Origin: DATDIC01 sp963777625
Lineage (GTDB): Bacteria; Pseudomonadota; Alphaproteobacteria; Acetobacterales; Acetobacteraceae
Direction of reading: 5' to 3'
DNA: 58,154 bases
Assembly: GCA_963777625.1 (NCBI GenBank)
Contig: CAVZRO010000034.1
Coordinates: forward strand, 1 to 58,154
Positions 34,715-44,820 of this stretch are shown here, piece by piece. Below the pieces are notes generated by a model, which saw only the letters and a list, made by a program, of their open reading frames with translations, had not been told where the DNA came from and did not search any database. Position numbers and translations under genes: made by a program. Every line of letters starts with the position of its first letter. Positions within the stretch are counted from its first letter, which is position 1.

Positions 34715-35871
34715 TCCCGATGCGCGGTATATAGGCCCTGCCGAGACGCCGGACCACCAGCGGCGCCAAACTCCCCGAGTATCTGCCGACGCAGCGCGGT
34801 CAGGCGCATCGCTGCCGCCTCCAGCCCGAAACCGCGTGCCCGGTTGTGTCCCGCCGCCGCCAGTTGTGCCAGACGCTCCGGATCACCGGCCAGGGCAGCG
34901 ATCGCTTGCGACATGCCGGGGACATCATCCGGGTTCACGTACACCGCTGCGTCTCCCGCCACCTCCGGAAGCCCCCCGCGATCCGAACAGACCAGCGCCG
35001 CCCCGCACGCCATCGCTTCCAATGCCGCCAGCCCGAATGGTTCCGCCCATCGGCTGGGTACCACGGCGATCGCGGCGCGTGACAGTTCCATCAACACCTC
35101 CGGGTGATCGCGATAGCCGAGCATCTGCACCCCGCCGCGCGCCGCTGCCGCGCGAACCTGCCGCACATAGCGCGTCTCGGGGCTGTCGGTGCGGAACCGG
35201 TCGGCGCCGATGACCGCGGCGCTCCAGCCAGGAAGCTGCGGCAAAGTCATCGCACAGGCGGCGACGAACGCATCGGCGCCTTTTTCCGGCACCACCCGCC
35301 CGGCAAACAGGATAAGCCGCTCCTGCGGCTGGGGTGCCGGCAGCGCCGCGAGGTCGATCGGGTTGGGCAGCACCACCGGTGACCGCCCGGCCGGTGCCTC
35401 CACCCCCTCCAACAATCGCCGGCGAAGGAACTCCGACACGGTCACCACGCGCGCCAGGCGCGACAGCAAACGGGCGCGCTGATCGGCGCGGCCGGCGTGT
35501 CGCATCGATTGCGGGTCATTGTGCAGAAACAGCACCACCGGCGTGGACGGAAACCGACGGGCGAGCGACAGGGCCACCTCGGTGCGGTTATGCACCTCGA
35601 TCAGGGCTGGGCCGATCTGGCGCAGCGCGCGAGCAATGCCTGCCGCATAACGGGTGTTGACGTTTCCGGGCAGAAATCGAGGCGGGTGGACGGCGCGGAA
35701 CGGCACCTCGTCGAACACCGGGCCGGCCTGTTCGCCCCCAAGCACAAGGGCTGGCACCATGCGCGCCAGGCGTCGCACGATCAGCCCCACCGCCCCAGTG
35801 CGGCCAGGGCCGAACCCCTCACCCGGGGGCAGAACGGTGGCGATCAGCGGGGCATCGGAGACCGGAAGCAT
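34711..35871 (-). CDS. GT4 family glycosyltransferase
   Basis: A 386-residue GT-B enzyme. The N-terminal domain is short and begins LIATVLPPGEGFGPGRTGAVG. The C-terminal domain carries RLILFAGRVVPEKGADAFV, MLGYRDHPEVLMELSRA and the full E-x7-E motif in WAEPFGLAALEAMACGA. This is the typical layout of lipopolysaccharide or capsule transferases. The ATG at 35871 was chosen because upstream codons show no homology. It is translationally coupled to the CobW gene by a four-base overlap, an odd functional pairing with no obvious explanation. Confidence 0.88.
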   Translation of the reverse strand: MLPVSDAPLIATVLPPGEGFGPGRTGAVGLIVRRLARMVPALVLGGEQAGPVFDEVPFRAVHPPRFLPGNVNTRYAAGIARALRQIGPALIEVHNRTEVALSLARRFPSTPVVLFLHNDPQSMRHAGRADQRARLLSRLARVVTVSEFLRRRLLEGVEAPAGRSPVVLPNPIDLAALPAPQPQERLILFAGRVVPEKGADAFVAACAMTLPQLPGWSAAVIGADRFRTDSPETRYVRQVRAAAARGGVQMLGYRDHPEVLMELSRAAIAVVPSRWAEPFGLAALEAMACGAALVCSDRGGLPEVAGDAAVYVNPDDVPGMSQAIAALAGDPERLAQLAAAGHNRARGFGLEAAAMRLTALRRQILGEFGAAGGPASRQGLYTAHRD

Positions 35872-36018
35872 GCCGCGCCTATATCGCGTTCGAGGCAGGC
35901 GGGCACCAGAGTAGGCGGTCAGGTTCCACCTCCCCACCGGTCAGAGGGGGCGGGCTGCATGTGCACGGACTGTCGCTGGATACCCACCCGCGAGGGCGTA
36001 AACACTTAGCTTAGGATC

Positions 36019-36196
36019 CGTCATGCCCGCAGATCGGTCATCCCCGCGGATCCGTCATGCCCGCGAATGCCCGCGAAGGCGGGCATCCACGCGAAACACG
36101 CGGATTTCCGAGGGTTTGGCTGGATTCCCGCCTTCGCGGGAATGACGAACAGGTGCGGGAATGACGAACGTGGGTCACCCGCAATGCGGTCTGGTA
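36019..36196 (-). repeat. dispersed paired-hairpin element, copy 3 (extended)
   Basis: Read on the minus strand it matches copy 1: TACCAGACCGCATTG, GTGACCCACGTTCGTCATTCCCG, a hairpin arm CGAAGGCGGGAATCCAG, a middle, and TGGATGCCCGCCTTCGCGGGCAT. It is longer because the left TTCGTCATTCCCG and the right GGGCATGACGGATC pieces are each repeated. It fills most of the 364-bp gap 35872-36235, in which no gene is seen, and lies downstream of the dehydrogenase gene. Confidence 0.8.
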
Positions 36197-36235
36197 AAAG
36201 ATCGCTCCGCGATCCCAGTCCGGCCGATATTGCCA

Positions 36236-37216
36236 CTAATAGCCGCGCGCCACGTCGAACTGGTTGGGCATCGGGTCTCCCTGCCGAAAAGCGCGCAGAT
36301 TGTCGAAGAAGATATCGAGGCTCAGCGGATTGTAGGTGTTCGGATCGTCCGCCGCGGTATGCGGACTGATGATCAGGTTTGGCGTGTTCCACAGCCGATG
36401 ACCGTCCGGAATTGGCTCCGGCTCGAACACGTCCAGCACCGCGCCGCACAACTCGCCGGCCTCGAGCCGGTCGCACAGCGCGTCCTGATCCAGCAGCTTC
36501 CCCCGCCCGATATTCACCACCCCCGCGTTGCGCGGCAGCAGCCCGATCCGCCGGCGATCGATCAGCCCCACCGTCGCCGAGGTCAGCGGACAAGCCAGCA
36601 CCAGGAATTCCGTCTCCGGCAGTACCCGGTCCAGCTCGGACACCGCCAGCACGTGCGCGCAATCCGGATGCGCTTCAGCCCGCGTCCGCACACCGGTGAC
36701 GTGCATCCCGAACCGCCTCGCCTGCCCCGCCACCGCCCCGCCCAGCGTGCCAAGTCCGACCACCGTGACCCGCCGCCCCTCCAGCACGGCGCCCCATAGC
36801 TTGCGCCAGCGGCCGGCCCGCTGGTGCGTCACCATCTCGGGCACCCGGTTGGCCAGCATCAGCAGCGCCATGATGCCGAACTCGCCCGCCTTCACCACGT
36901 GCGTGCCGCGGTTGTTCAGCAGCGCAACGCCGGGCGGCAGCCAGTCGAACGGAGCCAGATTGTCCAGCCCGGCATTGGTGACGAACAGCAGCTTCAGCCG
37001 CGGCGCGGCACAGGGCATCAGGGCGCGAACCACGTCCTTGTCGCCGATCAGCGCCTCGGCCGTGGGCATCGCGGCGGCAAAACCCGCTTGGCTGTCGGCG
37101 AAACTGACCTCGTGCCCTTGCCCGATGCTGCCAGCCCTGGCGGCGGCGGCCTGCCACATCGCGGCCGGAATGGCGAAATGCGGGTCATTGGGCGGGTTCT
37201 GGATATGGATGTGCAT
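36236..37216 (-). CDS. D-2-hydroxyacid dehydrogenase (GhrA/phosphoglycerate-dehydrogenase-like)
   Basis: A 326-residue NAD(P)-dependent 2-hydroxyacid dehydrogenase. The Rossmann motif VVGLGTLGGAVAGQ lies at about residues 150-163. The substrate-binding Arg is in VNIGRGKLLD, the Glu in VFEPEPIPDG and the catalytic His in IISPHTAADDP. Reduction of glyoxylate, hydroxypyruvate or another 2-oxoacid is expected from the family. The specific substrate is not indicated. ATG at 37216 begins MHIHIQNPPND. Frames further upstream lack homology. It is divergent from rpsD. Confidence 0.88.
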   Translation of the reverse strand: MHIHIQNPPNDPHFAIPAAMWQAAAARAGSIGQGHEVSFADSQAGFAAAMPTAEALIGDKDVVRALMPCAAPRLKLLFVTNAGLDNLAPFDWLPPGVALLNNRGTHVVKAGEFGIMALLMLANRVPEMVTHQRAGRWRKLWGAVLEGRRVTVVGLGTLGGAVAGQARRFGMHVTGVRTRAEAHPDCAHVLAVSELDRVLPETEFLVLACPLTSATVGLIDRRRIGLLPRNAGVVNIGRGKLLDQDALCDRLEAGELCGAVLDVFEPEPIPDGHRLWNTPNLIISPHTAADDPNTYNPLSLDIFFDNLRAFRQGDPMPNQFDVARGY

Positions 37217-37245
37217 CCGGGCGCTGCTATGGGCCCCAGCGATGT

Positions 37246-37274
37246 TTGACAAGCCCCGTACGCGCCCGTAAACC
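37246..37274 (+). promoter_or_regulatory. candidate sigma-70 promoter of rpsD
   Basis: A consensus TTGACA at 37246-37251 is followed after 17 bases by TAAACC (37269-37274), 109 bases before the rpsD ATG. The -35 is perfect and the -10 is weak. The intervening leader could host S4 autoregulation, but no structure was identified. Confidence 0.45.
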
Positions 37275-37383
37275 CCGCCCCACTGCCGGGAACGTGGACG
37301 GATCTGCGGGATCCGCGCCCGCCGCGCTTTCATGCGTGGCCTACCGGTGCAACAACAGCGCCCGAAAGGTGCCATTCCTTCTC

Positions 37384-37998
37384 ATGACCAAGCGCGCCGA
37401 AAGCAAATACAAGATCAACCGCCGCCTGGGGGTGAACCTCTGGGGCCGGCCGAAATCCCCGATCAACAAGCGCGACTACGGTCCCGGCCAGCATGGGCAA
37501 CGGCGCAAGAAGCCGTCGGACTATGGCGTCCAGCTCATGGCGAAGCAGAAGCTGCGCGGCTATTACGGGAACATCAGCGAGAAGCAGTTCCGCAAATATT
37601 ACCAGGAAGCCGTCCGCCGGAAGGGCGACACATCGGAGAACTTGATCGAGCTGCTCGAACGGCGCCTGGATGCGGTGATATACCGCATGAAGTTCGCGAT
37701 CACGCCATTCGCCTCGCGCCAGTTCGTGTCACACGGGCATGTGCTGGTGAACGGCAAGCGGGTGAACATCCCGTCCTACCTGGTGCAGGACAATGACAGC
37801 ATCGAGGTGAAGGACCGCTCGAAGCAGTTGGCGTCGGTGCTGGATGCCTCGCAGAGCCCGGAGCGTGACGTGCCGGAATATCTGGAAGTGGACCACCGCG
37901 CGATGAAGGGCCGCTTTGCCCGCACGCCGAAGCTTTCGGACGTGCCGTACCCGGTGCAGATGGAGCCCAATCTCGTCGTCGAGTATTATTCGCGCTGA
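37384..37998 (+). CDS. rpsD: 30S ribosomal protein S4
   Basis: A 204-residue primary 16S rRNA-binding protein that nucleates 30S body assembly. It begins TKRAESKYKINRRLGVNLWG, carries GQHGQRRKKPSDYGVQL, and has the S4 RNA-binding domain with LERRLDAVIYR and ASRQFVSHGHVLVNGKRVNI at about residues 95-155. The N-terminal Cys zinc ligands of some S4 proteins are absent (a C-minus type). As in many alphaproteobacteria it stands alone rather than in the alpha operon. It is convergent with uvrC over a shared hairpin. Confidence 0.96.
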   Translation: MTKRAESKYKINRRLGVNLWGRPKSPINKRDYGPGQHGQRRKKPSDYGVQLMAKQKLRGYYGNISEKQFRKYYQEAVRRKGDTSENLIELLERRLDAVIYRMKFAITPFASRQFVSHGHVLVNGKRVNIPSYLVQDNDSIEVKDRSKQLASVLDASQSPERDVPEYLEVDHRAMKGRFARTPKLSDVPYPVQMEPNLVVEYYSR

Positions 37999-38007
37999 GC
38001 GGCCACC

Positions 38008-38036
38008 GGTGAGGGTGAGCGGGCCAGCCCCTCACC
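38008..38036. terminator. bidirectional hairpin between rpsD and uvrC
   Basis: GGTGAGGG (38008-38015) pairs with CCCTCACC (38029-38036). The stem starts nine bases after the rpsD stop and covers the uvrC stop (38032). It has no long T-run. It is placed to separate two convergent transcripts. Confidence 0.6.
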
Positions 38037-39915
38037 CTCCGGCGTCCATGCGCACGCCCGGGTGAAAATAAGCATACACCCGGCGTGCAATCTCCCGGTT
38101 GATCCCCGGTGCTGCCTCCAGGTCCGTCAGCCCGGCCATCCGCACCCCCCGCGCGGAGCCGAAATGGTTCAGCAGCGCCCGTTTCCGCGCCGCCCCGATG
38201 CCCGGCACCTCGTCCAGCTCGCTGCGGGTCAGCGTCTTGGACCGGCCAGCGCGATGCGTGGTGATGGCAAACCGGTGCGCCTCGTCGCGCAGGCGCTGCA
38301 AAAAATACAGCACCGGGTCGCGTGGCGGCAGTTGGAACGGAGCCATCCCTTCCATATGAAACCACTCGCGCCCGGCGTCACGGTCGGGCCCTTTGGCGAT
38401 CGCGACGATCGGCACGTCGTTCACGCCAAGCTCCGCCAACACGTCGCGCACGGCTGAAAGCTGGCCGGCGCCCCCGTCGATCAACAGCAGATCGGGCCAT
38501 GCCGGACGTTCGCCCTCCGCCTGCTCGCGCAGAGCGCGTCCGAAACGCCGCTGCAACACCTCCCGCATCATGGCGAAATCGTCTCCCGGCGTCACCGGGC
38601 CGCGAATGGCGAACTTGCGATACGCCGACTTCGCGAACCCCTCGGGGCCGGCCACGATCATCACGCCGTACGGGTTGGCGCCCATGATGTGGCTGTTGTC
38701 GTACACCTCGATCCGTTCGGGGCGCGCGGGCAGATGGAACAACTGCGCCACGGCTTCCAGCAGCTTCGCCTGGCCCGCCGATTCCGCCAGCTTCCGCTCC
38801 AGCGCCTCGCGCGCATTCACCTCCGCGTGTTGCATTACGGCGTGCTTCTCGCCCCGCTGCGGCACGCTGATCTCCACCTTGCGTCCGGCCTTCAGCGTGA
38901 GCGCTTCGGCGACGAGTTCCTGTTCCGGCAAGACGTGGCTGGCCAGCACGCAAGGCGGCGGCGGCTTGTCGTCGTAGAATTGGGCGATGAACGCGGCCAG
39001 CACCTCGCCCGCCTCCTGCTGGCGCGCATGGCTGGGAAAGAACGCACGATTGCCGTTGTTGCGGCCGCCCCGGAAGAAAAACACCTGCACGCAGGTCTGG
39101 CCAGCAATCTGCCACGCCGCGATCACGTCCGCATCCTGCAAGCTGGCCGGGTTGATCACGCCGCTGCCCTGCACATGGGTCAGCCCGCGGATGCGGTCGC
39201 GCACCGCGGCCGCACGCTCGAACTCCAGCGCCGCGGCGGCCTGCTCCATCTCCGCCGCCAACTCCTGCTGCACGCTGGCCGATTTACCGGCCAGGAAGGA
39301 TTTGGCCTGCTGCACCAGCCGGTCGTAATCCGCCGCCTCGATGCGCCCGACGCACGGTGCCGAGCAGCGCCGGATCTGGTACAGCAGGCACGGCCGCGAG
39401 CGGTTGGCGAACACCGTGTCCTGGCACGACCGCAGCAGAAACACGCGCTGCATCGCCGTAACCGTCTGGTTCACCGCCCAGGCCGAGGCGAACGGCCCCC
39501 AATAGCTGCCCTTGCGAAGCTGTGCGCCGCGATGCTTGGCGATCTGCGGAAACGGATGGTCCTCGGTCAGCATCAGCCACGGGTAGGACTTGTCGTCACG
39601 CAGCACGATGTTGAAGCGCGGCTTCAGCCGCTTGATCAGGTTGGCTTCAAGAAGAAGGGCTTCCGCCTCGGTGTGCGTGGTGACGATCTCCATCGTCACG
39701 GTGTCGTTCACCATCCGCCGCAGCCGCTCCGGCAGCCGCGCCGGCTGGGTATATGCCGTCACCCGCTTCTTCAGGCTGCGTGCCTTGCCGACATACAGAG
39801 CGTCGCCCTTGGCATCCAGCATCCGATAGACGCCCGGATTGGTGGGCATGGTGACGAGCGCCGCCTCGATCACGGCAACCCCGGTCACTGCGGGCACGGA
39901 CTCAGGCTCGGTCAT
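38032..39915 (-). CDS. uvrC: excinuclease ABC subunit C
   Basis: A 627-residue nucleotide-excision-repair nuclease that makes both incisions around a lesion bound by UvrB. The GIY-YIG domain (about residues 22-100; NPGVYRMLDAKGDALYVGKA), a Cys-containing region (RPCLLYQIRRCSAPCVG), a UVR motif (about 205-240) that binds UvrB, the RNase-H-like domain with LLIDGGAGQ and a C-terminal helix-hairpin-helix pair (VPGIGAARKRALLNHFG) are all present. Full length for the family. UvrB is encoded about 2.6 kb further along the same strand with four other genes between. Confidence 0.96.
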   Translation of the reverse strand: MTEPESVPAVTGVAVIEAALVTMPTNPGVYRMLDAKGDALYVGKARSLKKRVTAYTQPARLPERLRRMVNDTVTMEIVTTHTEAEALLLEANLIKRLKPRFNIVLRDDKSYPWLMLTEDHPFPQIAKHRGAQLRKGSYWGPFASAWAVNQTVTAMQRVFLLRSCQDTVFANRSRPCLLYQIRRCSAPCVGRIEAADYDRLVQQAKSFLAGKSASVQQELAAEMEQAAAALEFERAAAVRDRIRGLTHVQGSGVINPASLQDADVIAAWQIAGQTCVQVFFFRGGRNNGNRAFFPSHARQQEAGEVLAAFIAQFYDDKPPPPCVLASHVLPEQELVAEALTLKAGRKVEISVPQRGEKHAVMQHAEVNAREALERKLAESAGQAKLLEAVAQLFHLPARPERIEVYDNSHIMGANPYGVMIVAGPEGFAKSAYRKFAIRGPVTPGDDFAMMREVLQRRFGRALREQAEGERPAWPDLLLIDGGAGQLSAVRDVLAELGVNDVPIVAIAKGPDRDAGREWFHMEGMAPFQLPPRDPVLYFLQRLRDEAHRFAITTHRAGRSKTLTRSELDEVPGIGAARKRALLNHFGSARGVRMAGLTDLEAAPGINREIARRVYAYFHPGVRMDAGG

Positions 39916-39939
39916 GAGCGCGGGCAGTCGGCTCCATTA

Positions 39940-39974
39940 TTGTCCACGGAATCTGTGGATAAGTCTGTGGGCAT
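39940..39974. promoter_or_regulatory. DnaA-box-like cluster between uvrC and folB
   Basis: TGTGGATAA at 39954-39962 is the exact reverse complement of the DnaA consensus TTATCCACA. TTGTCCACG (39940-39948) and TGTGGGCAT (39966-39974) are imperfect neighbours. The following 150 bases are AT-richer than the window and include two TTGATT repeats (about 40067-40081). The gap 39916-40148 has no gene. Function is unproven. Confidence 0.35.
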
Positions 39975-40148
39975 GCACCATCGCGATTTCGCGACCTCGG
40001 CCTTTCGCCTGGGCTCACGTTGGTTTGCCCAATCTGTAGGCACCCGCAGGCACCCTTGCAACCTGTTGATTTCTCTTGATTCCTATTCACGTGGCTGTCA
40101 CAGACTTAGAACAATCCGCCATCCTATTGTTGTTACAGCCGGGTTGGT

Positions 40149-40574
40149 TCATCGCGTGGACAAATCGGCCTGCCGCCGTTCCACCTCGACGCCGGCCGAT
40201 ACCGCGTCCGCGAGTACATCCAGCTTTTCCACCCGGATGCGGGCAAGGTGGACCCGATGATCTTCCAGGCAGGCTTCCGCAATCCGCTCCGCCAGGGTCT
40301 CCACCAGGCGGACGTGATCGCCGGCAATAATGGCACGGATCCGATTGGCGACGGCCTCATAATCGACCACCCGCGCCAGCACGTCGGCGCCGACGCCGGA
40401 GCGGGACTGGCTGCCCGCGCCGTCATCCTCCACGCCCAGATCGACGTTGATGCGCACGCGCTGCCGGGCCGTCTGCTCATGCGGATGGACGCCGATACTG
40501 GCCCGCAGCACCAGGTCACGGATAAACACATGGCGAAGCCGGGCGGCCGCACTGGCGACACGAACGGTTTCCAT
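40149..40574 (-). CDS. folB: dihydroneopterin aldolase
   Basis: A 141-residue folate-pathway enzyme, somewhat longer than the usual 120. It cleaves dihydroneopterin to hydroxymethyl-dihydropterin and glycolaldehyde and works as an octamer. FIRDLVLRASIGVHPHEQTARQRVRI carries the conserved Gly-x-x-x-x-Glu region, VVDYEAVANRI the Tyr, and HVRLVETLAERIAEACL the second active-site Glu. It follows the FolM-like reductase by four bases, giving a two-gene pterin operon. Confidence 0.92.
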   Translation of the reverse strand: METVRVASAAARLRHVFIRDLVLRASIGVHPHEQTARQRVRINVDLGVEDDGAGSQSRSGVGADVLARVVDYEAVANRIRAIIAGDHVRLVETLAERIAEACLEDHRVHLARIRVEKLDVLADAVSAGVEVERRQADLSTR

Positions 40575-40578
40575 CCGG

Positions 40579-41361
40579 CTACTCCTCCTCGCGCGGCGTC
40601 AGCCGCCCCGATTTCCATTGCATGTGCTGCCCGCCGTCCAGCGCCAGCATCTGTCCGGTCATTGCCGGCAGCGACAGGATGGCCAGGACCGCCCGACCGA
40701 CTTCCTCGGGCGAGGTGCCGTGGCCCAGCGGCACGGAGGCGTATTGCTGCGCGAACTCTTCCGGCGTCTGCCGGCTATTGGGCAGGGCGGGGCCGGGTCC
40801 GATCCCGTTCACACGGATGCGTGGCGCAAGCGCCAGCGCCATCGCCTGCGTAAGTCCCCACAAACCCACCTTCGACAATGTGTAGGAAACGAAGTGCGGG
40901 GTGATCGCCCATACCCGCTGGTCCAGCATGTTGATCACGACGCCTTCCGCCTCCGGTGGCAAATCGCCGGCCAAATGCTGCATCAGCACGAAGGGGGCGC
41001 GGAGGTTTGGCTCCATATGGGCGTCCCAGGAGGCGCGGGTCGCGTCATGCCATTCATCGCGCTCGAACAAGCTGGCATTGTTCACCAGCACGCCGATCGG
41101 CCCAAGCGCCGCGCTCGCGGCCGGCAGCAGCCGTTCGACCTCGGGTTCCATCGTCAGGTCGGCCTGGAGCACGGCGGCGCGGCGACCGGCCAGGCGGACC
41201 TCGGCGGCGAGTTCCTGCGCCGCGTCGAGATTGTGCCGGCAATGTACCGCGATATCGAAACCCGCCCCAGCCAGCGCCAGCGCGATCGCGCGCCCAAGCC
41301 GCTTGGCGCCTCCGGTCACCAGGGCGGCACGCGGAATCGAGGCAGGGATCGGCAAATTCAT
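40579..41361 (-). CDS. SDR oxidoreductase, FolM/pteridine-reductase-like
   Basis: A 260-residue short-chain dehydrogenase. The cofactor motif TGGAKRLGRAIALAL, with basic residues after the second glycine, and HCRHNLDAA suggest NADPH preference, as in pteridine reductases. NNASLFERDEW and the catalytic Tyr-x3-Lys (YTLSK) are present. Adjacent folB points to reduction of dihydropterin or dihydrofolate, as FolM does. Family plus context support this, but substrate specificity is inferred. ATG at 41361 was chosen over an upstream start without homology. Confidence 0.85.
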   Translation of the reverse strand: MNLPIPASIPRAALVTGGAKRLGRAIALALAGAGFDIAVHCRHNLDAAQELAAEVRLAGRRAAVLQADLTMEPEVERLLPAASAALGPIGVLVNNASLFERDEWHDATRASWDAHMEPNLRAPFVLMQHLAGDLPPEAEGVVINMLDQRVWAITPHFVSYTLSKVGLWGLTQAMALALAPRIRVNGIGPGPALPNSRQTPEEFAQQYASVPLGHGTSPEEVGRAVLAILSLPAMTGQMLALDGGQHMQWKSGRLTPREEE

Positions 41362-41462
41362 CACGCAGCCTGTAACGCCGTCGGCGGCCAAGGGCAAAGC
41401 CACGCAACCAAGGCTGTGTCAGTTCGTTCCCGCCTCGGCAATTTCAACCGAGGAGGACGGCG

Positions 41463-41753
41463 ATGCGCGGAGTTGTGGCATGTGGTGTTGCATTGGGACT
41501 AGCAGCCGGCCTGGCGGGGTGTGTGCCGACGCCCGGCCCGGGCAGTTACGCCGCGTATGGTTCGTATCATCAGCAACAGGCACAGCAGCACGCCGCCGCG
41601 GCGCAACGCGCTCAGGCCGCCGCCAATACCCAGGCTGCGTATGGCAACTATCCCGCCGCGTCGGCCGCCCAGGCGGCGGCGGACCGCCAGTCGCAGGCGG
41701 CCCATGGCGAGCAGTTCCAGGCCAATAAGGATCAGTTCCTCAGCGGATTCTAA
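41463..41753 (+). CDS. small Gln/Ala-rich lipoprotein
   Basis: A 96-residue predicted lipoprotein. The signal peptide ends in a lipobox, LAGC (Cys at about residue 20), and there is no Asp at +2, so sorting to the outer membrane is likely. The mature part is Gln/Ala/Tyr-rich and has a repetitive helical pattern (HQQQAQQHAAAAQRAQAAAN). No family recognised. GAGGAGGA gives it a strong ribosome-binding site. It ends eight bases before the convergent dehalogenase stop. Confidence 0.82.
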   Translation: MRGVVACGVALGLAAGLAGCVPTPGPGSYAAYGSYHQQQAQQHAAAAQRAQAAANTQAAYGNYPAASAAQAAADRQSQAAHGEQFQANKDQFLSGF

Positions 41754-41761
41754 CTCCGCAC

Positions 41762-42424
41762 CTACCCCATGACCGCCGCGACCGCCGCCGGCAGCGATGC
41801 CATGTCGAGCACCCGGCGACTGGCCATTGCCGGATCGTGGCCCGTGCGGTCGCGATCCACCCAGATGCGGGCGATGCCGAGGCGGTGTGCCGGCTCGATG
41901 TCGTGAAACCAGCTTGTCGCGGCGTGCAGCCAGTTTTCACGCGCAACACCGGACCGCGCCGCGAACCGCTCGAAATGGCCGAGGCCGGGCTTGTAGCTGG
42001 CGACCTGCTGCGCGGTCACCACCAGGTCCGGCCGTAAGCCCGGGTGGCGCGCGAGGGTCGCGGCGAACAGGTCGTCATCGCAGTTGGTCAGCACGCCAAT
42101 CTTCCAGCCGGCGGCGCGCAGCGCATCCAGCGAGGCCAGGGAATCCGCAAACAACGGCTGCTCGCCCCAGTGGCGGGCGAGCAGGTCCGCCTCCGACGCA
42201 GCGAGGTGCAGGCCGATTTTCGCCGCCGCGCGCGCCGTGCCGGTGGTCAGCACGTCGCGGTAGGCGCGATGCGGCTGGTCAGTCTCCAACATCCGTTCGA
42301 ACCCATGGTAGGCGTCGATCAGTTCATCCGCCCGGTCGCCGGCGGCGGGCGCCAGGATGGCGCGAAACCCCGTGTGCCAGTCGATCAGCGTGCCGAAACA
42401 ATCGAATGTCACCCAGCGATCCAT
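41762..42424 (-). CDS. haloacid dehalogenase type II family hydrolase
   Basis: A 220-residue HAD hydrolase. The nucleophile Asp lies in VTFDCFGTLIDWHTG, motif II in VLTNCDDD and the motif III Lys in VASYKPGLGHFER. ATSWFHDIEPAHRLGI holds the acidic motif IV region. The FDCFGT start and the WFHD block are those of (S)-2-haloacid dehalogenases. Many such proteins act on other phosphorylated or halogenated substrates, so the true substrate is open. Nothing else here suggests haloacid use. Confidence 0.87.
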   Translation of the reverse strand: MDRWVTFDCFGTLIDWHTGFRAILAPAAGDRADELIDAYHGFERMLETDQPHRAYRDVLTTGTARAAAKIGLHLAASEADLLARHWGEQPLFADSLASLDALRAAGWKIGVLTNCDDDLFAATLARHPGLRPDLVVTAQQVASYKPGLGHFERFAARSGVARENWLHAATSWFHDIEPAHRLGIARIWVDRDRTGHDPAMASRRVLDMASLPAAVAAVMG

Positions 42425-42518
42425 CTATCCACTCCCCCCGCCCATTCCAGCGTCATGTGTCGTCAGTGCTGCATGGGATACCATGTCGGCCGCGCCGTCG
42501 GCGGTGCGCCGGGACAGT

Positions 42519-44711
<2,193 letters not shown>

Positions 44712-44820
44712 CGCCTTCCCAGATGGCCCAACGCCGCCCCGAAGTCGAGCCCGGCGACGCACGTCAAATATGCGGAACCGCAATTGGCCAGCCAGCGTTC
44801 AAGGTTACAAGATAATCACA

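Noticed and set aside
39916..40148. Chromosomal origin of replication
   Set aside because: Only one exact DnaA box is present and neighbours (uvrC, folB) are not the usual alphaproteobacterial origin context, so it is kept as a weak DnaA-box cluster only.
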